The position numbers and the translations under genes are program-made. The notes beneath the pieces are model-generated. The model ran no database searches, was not told the origin of the DNA, and was given only the letters and a program-made list of their open reading frames with translations. Of a stretch of DNA of 6,000 nucleotides, positions 3,952-6,000 are shown one piece after another. Origin of the DNA: Acidobacteriota bacterium (GTDB lineage: Bacteria > Acidobacteriota > Blastocatellia > Pyrinomonadales > Pyrinomonadaceae); contig QHXH01000105.1 of NCBI GenBank assembly GCA_003222855.1, positions 1-6,000 on the forward strand. The letters are read 5' to 3'. The first letter of the stretch is position 1; each line of letters opens with the position of its first letter.

Positions 3952-6000
3952 ATGCAGAGCAACCTTCTAAGTCTGATCATCTTCGCGCCGCTGGCCGGTG
4001 CGGTGATTAACTGGTTCATCGGTCGCCGTCTGCGTAACGAGCGAGTCATCGGACTTGTCGCGTGTGCGTCGGTCGGCATCTCGACAATTCTCAGCTTCTA
4101 CTTCGCATTCAAATCAGACGGCGCGCTGCGCTCGACTCAGCCGATCATGGATCATTTGTGGACGTGGATTCAGGTCGGAAGCTTCAGGGCTGATTTTGGT
4201 CTGGCAATGGATCGACTGAGCGGCATTTACGCGCTGTTCGTTACCTTTGTTGGGCTTCTGATTCACATTTTCGCGACCGGCTACATGCACGGCGATAGCG
4301 GTTACTATCGCTTCTTCGCTTATTTGAATCTGTTCATGTTCGCGATGCTCACGCTCGTGCTCGGCGACAATTTCCTTCTAATGTTCGTCGGCTGGGAGGG
4401 TGTCGGTCTCTGCTCGTATTTGCTGATCGGTTACTACCTCGACAAAGAAGAGGCCGCGCCGGCAGCCAAGAAAGCATTCATCGCCAACCGCGTCGGCGAT
4501 TGGGGATTTGTGCTCGGCATTTTTTTGCTCTTCTGGCTGACATCGAATGCCGGCGCGCCCTCAATCAGCTTCTTCAATAAGACCGGAGTTACCAGCGCGC
4601 TCGCAACTGTAGCTTCGATGCCAATCGACGGATTCACCTGGCATGCGATCTTTGCCGGTGGCACAACGTCGGTAGCAGTCCTCCTTTTCATCGGGGCCAC
4701 CGGCAAAAGCGCGCAGATTCCTTTGTTTGTGTGGCTGCCCGACGCGATGGCTGGCCCGACGCCCGTGTCCGCGCTGATTCACGCCGCGACCATGGTGACG
4801 GCCGGCGTGTACATGGTGGTGCGATGCTCGGCGATCTTCACGCACGCGCCGTTCGCGATGTTCATCGTCGCAATCATTGGCGCGGCCACCGCACTATTTG
4901 CAGCGACCATCGGTCTGGCCCAAAACGATATCAAGAAAGTTCTCGCCTATTCGACGATTTCGCAGCTCGGTTACATGTTTCTCGCTTGCGGAGTCGGGGC
5001 GTTCGTCGCGGCCATTTTCCACGTGATGATGCATGCGTTTTTCAAAGCGCAACTGTTCCTCGGCTCAGGATCAGTGATTCACGGCATGCATCACCAGCAG
5101 GATATGCGGCGCATGGGCGGACTGCGAAAGTACATGCCGATTACCTGGCTGACTATGTGCGCAGGTTGGCTGGCAATTTGTGGGGTGCCGATTTGGGCCG
5201 GCTTCTTTTCAAAAGATGAAATCCTTTGGAAGGTTTGGGTTGCTGGCCCATTCAGTATGCCGGGCGGAGCCGCGAAAGCACTCTGGTTCGTCGGCGCCGT
5301 GACGGCGCTGCTAACTGCGGTTTACATGACGCGACTCATGGTGATGACGTTCTGGGGAACGGAGAGATTTGATGTAGCGCAAATTGATAATTTGCGGCGC
5401 GACGACCGGCACGATGACCATGCGCAAGTTAACAACTTGCGCCACACACCCCACGAATCACCGCTCTCGATGACGATTCCATTAATCGTTTTGGCCATAC
5501 TTTCGACAGTTGGCGGACTCGTCGGAGTTCCTTATGCAATCAGCTCAATGACCGGTGGTCATTCCGAAAATTATTTCGAAAAAGCATTGGCGCCGGTGAT
5601 CAATCCGGTTCCCTCAACTGCCGCCGTCAGCGAGAATGGGTCGCCGCCTTTGCACTGGTTATCACCGCCCCCGCAAACGATTGACGGCAAACCTGCCGTG
5701 GCTCTAGTTGGTGAAGCGCCGGGGGCGGCGTCTTTGGAGACAGCCAGTCCGTGGGAAATCAATGAAGAACGTTTGCTGGCGCTGGTCTCGGTGCTGATTG
5801 CGCTCAGCGGCATCGGTATTGGCTGGTTCATGTTCCAGCGACAGCCGCTGCGCCCGATGCCGAGGTTGCTGGAGAGCAAGTACTATGTCGATGAGATTTA
5901 TGATGCGGCCATCATTCAACCGATCGAGGTTAGCTCGCGCGAAGGACTGTGGAAGCTCTTCGATATCGGCGTGATCGACGGAATCATTCACACGATCGGC
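3952..6000 (+). CDS. nuoL: NADH-quinone oxidoreductase subunit L, 3' end beyond the window
   Basis: Largest antiporter-like membrane subunit of complex I and the distal proton pump. The frame is open from the ATG at 3952 to the window edge (683 codons, no stop); 683 residues already exceed the roughly 613 of E. coli NuoL. Family motifs: GWEGVGLCSYLLIGYY with Glu149; GKSAQIPLFVWLPDAMAGPT with Lys252; PVSALIHAATMVTAGVY with His277; AYSTISQLGYMF; His357, His361 and Lys365 in HVMMHAFFKAQLFLGSGS; and FSKDEIL with Lys421. These match the proton-path residues of the family. Two extra regions stand out: residues about 474-500, encoded by a palindromic element, and a Pro/Ala/Ser-rich loop at about 553-600. 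The end of the window (YYVDEIYDAAI, then FDIGVIDGIIH) is the start of the long lateral-helix region. The first residue is set by MQSNLLSLIIFAPLAGAVIN, which begins the first helix. Confidence 0.95.
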   Translation, partial: MQSNLLSLIIFAPLAGAVINWFIGRRLRNERVIGLVACASVGISTILSFYFAFKSDGALRSTQPIMDHLWTWIQVGSFRADFGLAMDRLSGIYALFVTFVGLLIHIFATGYMHGDSGYYRFFAYLNLFMFAMLTLVLGDNFLLMFVGWEGVGLCSYLLIGYYLDKEEAAPAAKKAFIANRVGDWGFVLGIFLLFWLTSNAGAPSISFFNKTGVTSALATVASMPIDGFTWHAIFAGGTTSVAVLLFIGATGKSAQIPLFVWLPDAMAGPTPVSALIHAATMVTAGVYMVVRCSAIFTHAPFAMFIVAIIGAATALFAATIGLAQNDIKKVLAYSTISQLGYMFLACGVGAFVAAIFHVMMHAFFKAQLFLGSGSVIHGMHHQQDMRRMGGLRKYMPITWLTMCAGWLAICGVPIWAGFFSKDEILWKVWVAGPFSMPGGAAKALWFVGAVTALLTAVYMTRLMVMTFWGTERFDVAQIDNLRRDDRHDDHAQVNNLRHTPHESPLSMTIPLIVLAILSTVGGLVGVPYAISSMTGGHSENYFEKALAPVINPVPSTAAVSENGSPPLHWLSPPPQTIDGKPAVALVGEAPGAASLETASPWEINEERLLALVSVLIALSGIGIGWFMFQRQPLRPMPRLLESKYYVDEIYDAAIIQPIEVSSREGLWKLFDIGVIDGIIHTIG
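5373..5446. repeat. Palindromic element inside the nuoL coding sequence
   Basis: The ends TGTAGCGCAAATT (5373-5385) and AACTTGCGCCACA (5434-5446) are complementary at 11 of 13 positions. Each end also forms its own hairpin: CGCAAATT/AATTTGCG at 5378-5396 with loop GAT, and GCGCAAGTT/AACTTGCGC at 5422-5442 with loop AAC (GTT when read from the right end). GTAG at 5374-5377 abuts the left hairpin as a REP-like head; the right end has GTGG. It is read in frame as residues 474-500, giving the near-repeat AQIDNLR and AQVNNLR around a charged RDDRHDDH middle. NuoL from other bacteria usually passes from TFWG.. almost directly to PHESP.SM, so these residues look like an insertion. Confidence 0.8.

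Noticed and set aside
4731..5219. 162-codon plus-strand open frame inside nuoL
   Set aside because: It is a shadow in another frame over the most conserved part of nuoL; the composition (Arg/His-rich) is typical of an out-of-frame reading.

Overview
The window is an internal stretch of a bacterial nuo operon (proton-pumping NADH:quinone oxidoreductase, respiratory complex I). All genes are on the + strand in the order nuoG (3' part) - nuoH - nuoJ - nuoK - nuoL (5' part). The GC content is moderate and the intergenic gaps hold structured palindromic DNA. The style of the proteins and of these hairpin-rich spacers reminds me of Acidobacteriota, possibly Blastocatellia. That is recollection, not something the window proves.

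Layout: 1-1508 holds the C-terminal half of NuoG in two reading frames (1-930 in frame 1, then about 915-1508 in frame 3). 1509-1689 is a spacer almost filled by a nested palindromic element, ending with a Shine-Dalgarno site for nuoH. 1690-2734 is NuoH, again split over two frames, with the most conserved cytoplasmic loop missing at the junction. 2735-2792 is a 52-base three-way-junction palindrome where nuoI is normally found. 2793-3458 is nuoJ and 3515-3820 is nuoK, both intact; the 56-base gap between them shows only short TCTGA/CTCTGA-type sequence and no clear signal. 3822-3939 is a third palindromic element. 3952-6000 is nuoL, open to the end of the window, with a fourth palindromic element lying in frame inside the coding sequence (5373-5446).

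Function: NuoG belongs to the peripheral electron-transfer arm. NuoH forms the membrane side of the quinone site. NuoJ and NuoK link it to the antiporter-like subunits, of which NuoL is the most distal pump. The proton-path residues of NuoK and NuoL are in place. nuoG and nuoH both carry small deletions that shift frame, so either this copy is recently broken or the assembled sequence contains errors.

The main unexpected content is a set of four elements with one plan: two inverted hairpin units whose loops differ slightly between the left and right unit, bounded by mutually complementary ends. In two of them both units carry a GGAG head, as in REP/BIME elements; in a third, one unit has GTAG. 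They occupy three of the four gene junctions and one coding region.
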